A stretch of DNA of 40,311 nucleotides. Origin: Caldifarciminota bacterium. Lineage in GTDB: Bacteria; Hydrothermota; Tepidihabitantia; Tepidihabitantales; Tepidihabitantaceae. The stretch spans positions 2,332,095 through 2,372,405 of the forward strand of contig CP070680.1 in assembly GCA_020352555.1 (NCBI GenBank), given 5' to 3'. The notes beneath the pieces are model-generated. The model had not been told where the DNA came from. It saw nothing but the letters and a program-made list of their open reading frames with translations, and made no database searches. Positions within the stretch are counted from its first letter, which is position 1, and each line of letters begins with the position of its first letter. This document shows, one piece after another, positions 40,111 through 40,311 of the stretch. Made by a program: the position numbers and the translations under genes.

Positions 40111-40311
40111 TCCCCGGCCTCGCTGGCTGGAACCATCCCGAACTCGGCGACCGCGACCCAGAATGGGAACCCCGGGGACTCGACCACATTGTGCCCCATG
40201 TTGTGGGGCCGGCTGACGACCTGAACCGCGTCATCCACGCCGGAAGCTACGAAGTAGAACAGCCCGTCCGGCGACACCTCGATTCCGTGCGGCCGCTTGC
40301 CCACCTCCACG
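40107..40311 (-). CDS. Beta-propeller-like (YncE-type) protein, C-terminal fragment
   Basis: The frame is open to the window edge on the minus strand and stops at 40107, so only the last 67 or so residues are visible. VGKRPHGIEVSPDGLFYFVASGVDDAVQVV is a blade of a YVTN/YncE-like beta-propeller, in which 'G-x-x-P-H-G-I-x-x-S-P-D-G' is the repeat signature. Probably a secreted or periplasmic binding protein; the rest lies outside the window. The stop TAG and the neighbour's TAG are the two strands of one CTAG (40107-40110). Confidence 0.6.
   Translation of the reverse strand, partial: VEVGKRPHGIEVSPDGLFYFVASGVDDAVQVVSRPHNMGHNVVESPGFPFWVAVAEFGMVPASEAGD

Overview
GC-rich (about 60% by eye), gene-dense bacterial DNA. 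It suggests an uncultured didermic (outer-membrane) bacterium of the FCB / candidate WOR-3 (Stahlbacteria) kind. The pointers are an LptD-type LPS-assembly barrel, a PorV/PorQ-like barrel, three secreted proteins ending in type IX-secretion (T9SS)-like or FlgD-Ig-like C-terminal domains, one of them a gingipain-family protease, and fermentative enzymes (indolepyruvate ferredoxin oxidoreductase, butyrate-kinase family, K+-dependent membrane pyrophosphatase). The lineage is inferred from gene content only. I saw no tRNA, rRNA, CRISPR array, insertion sequence or phage gene.

Layout. 1-3.7 kb: tail of an HhH-GPD DNA glycosylase, then lptD-maf, then a convergent hypothetical gene. 3.8-12.7 kb, all on the minus strand: two hypothetical envelope genes, apgM-type phosphoglycerate mutase, a stand-alone IMP cyclohydrolase, and buk-iorA-iorB-hppA, a compact energy-metabolism set. 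12.9-17.8 kb, plus strand: plsY-gpsA-merR (phospholipid precursors), then a TPR/AAA+ regulator with a broken GAFTGA loop. 17.8-19.2 kb: the longest stretch with no convincing gene. 19.2-25.3 kb: a MATE transporter converging on a minus-strand operon (KOW/barrel-sandwich protein, PorV-like barrel, accA, era), then a small ORF and a degenerate ferritin-like protein. 25.5-29.3 kb: a leader ORF with a large hairpin, coupled to a 1247-residue C25 (gingipain-type) protease. 29.4-34.3 kb: a GT39-like membrane glycosyltransferase with TPRs, yggS, a zincin-like metallopeptidase and a T9SS-type secreted protein. 34.6-38.5 kb: DUF4390-like protein, an NtrY/NtrX two-component pair and a small envelope protein. 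38.6-40.3 kb: a secreted beta-helix protein and the tail of a beta-propeller-like protein.

The strongest whole-window signal is promoter layout. Nine transcription units have a TTGAC-like -35, exactly 16 bp, a TANNNT-like -10, and then only 5-8 nt before an in-frame start codon. The transcript should begin at or next to the start codon, so leaderless translation appears to be a main mode of expression here, alongside ordinary Shine-Dalgarno starts inside operons. The layout relocates two gene starts (apgM and the TPR/AAA+ regulator) and reveals small ORFs. It rests on reading the sequence only; no transcript data were available.
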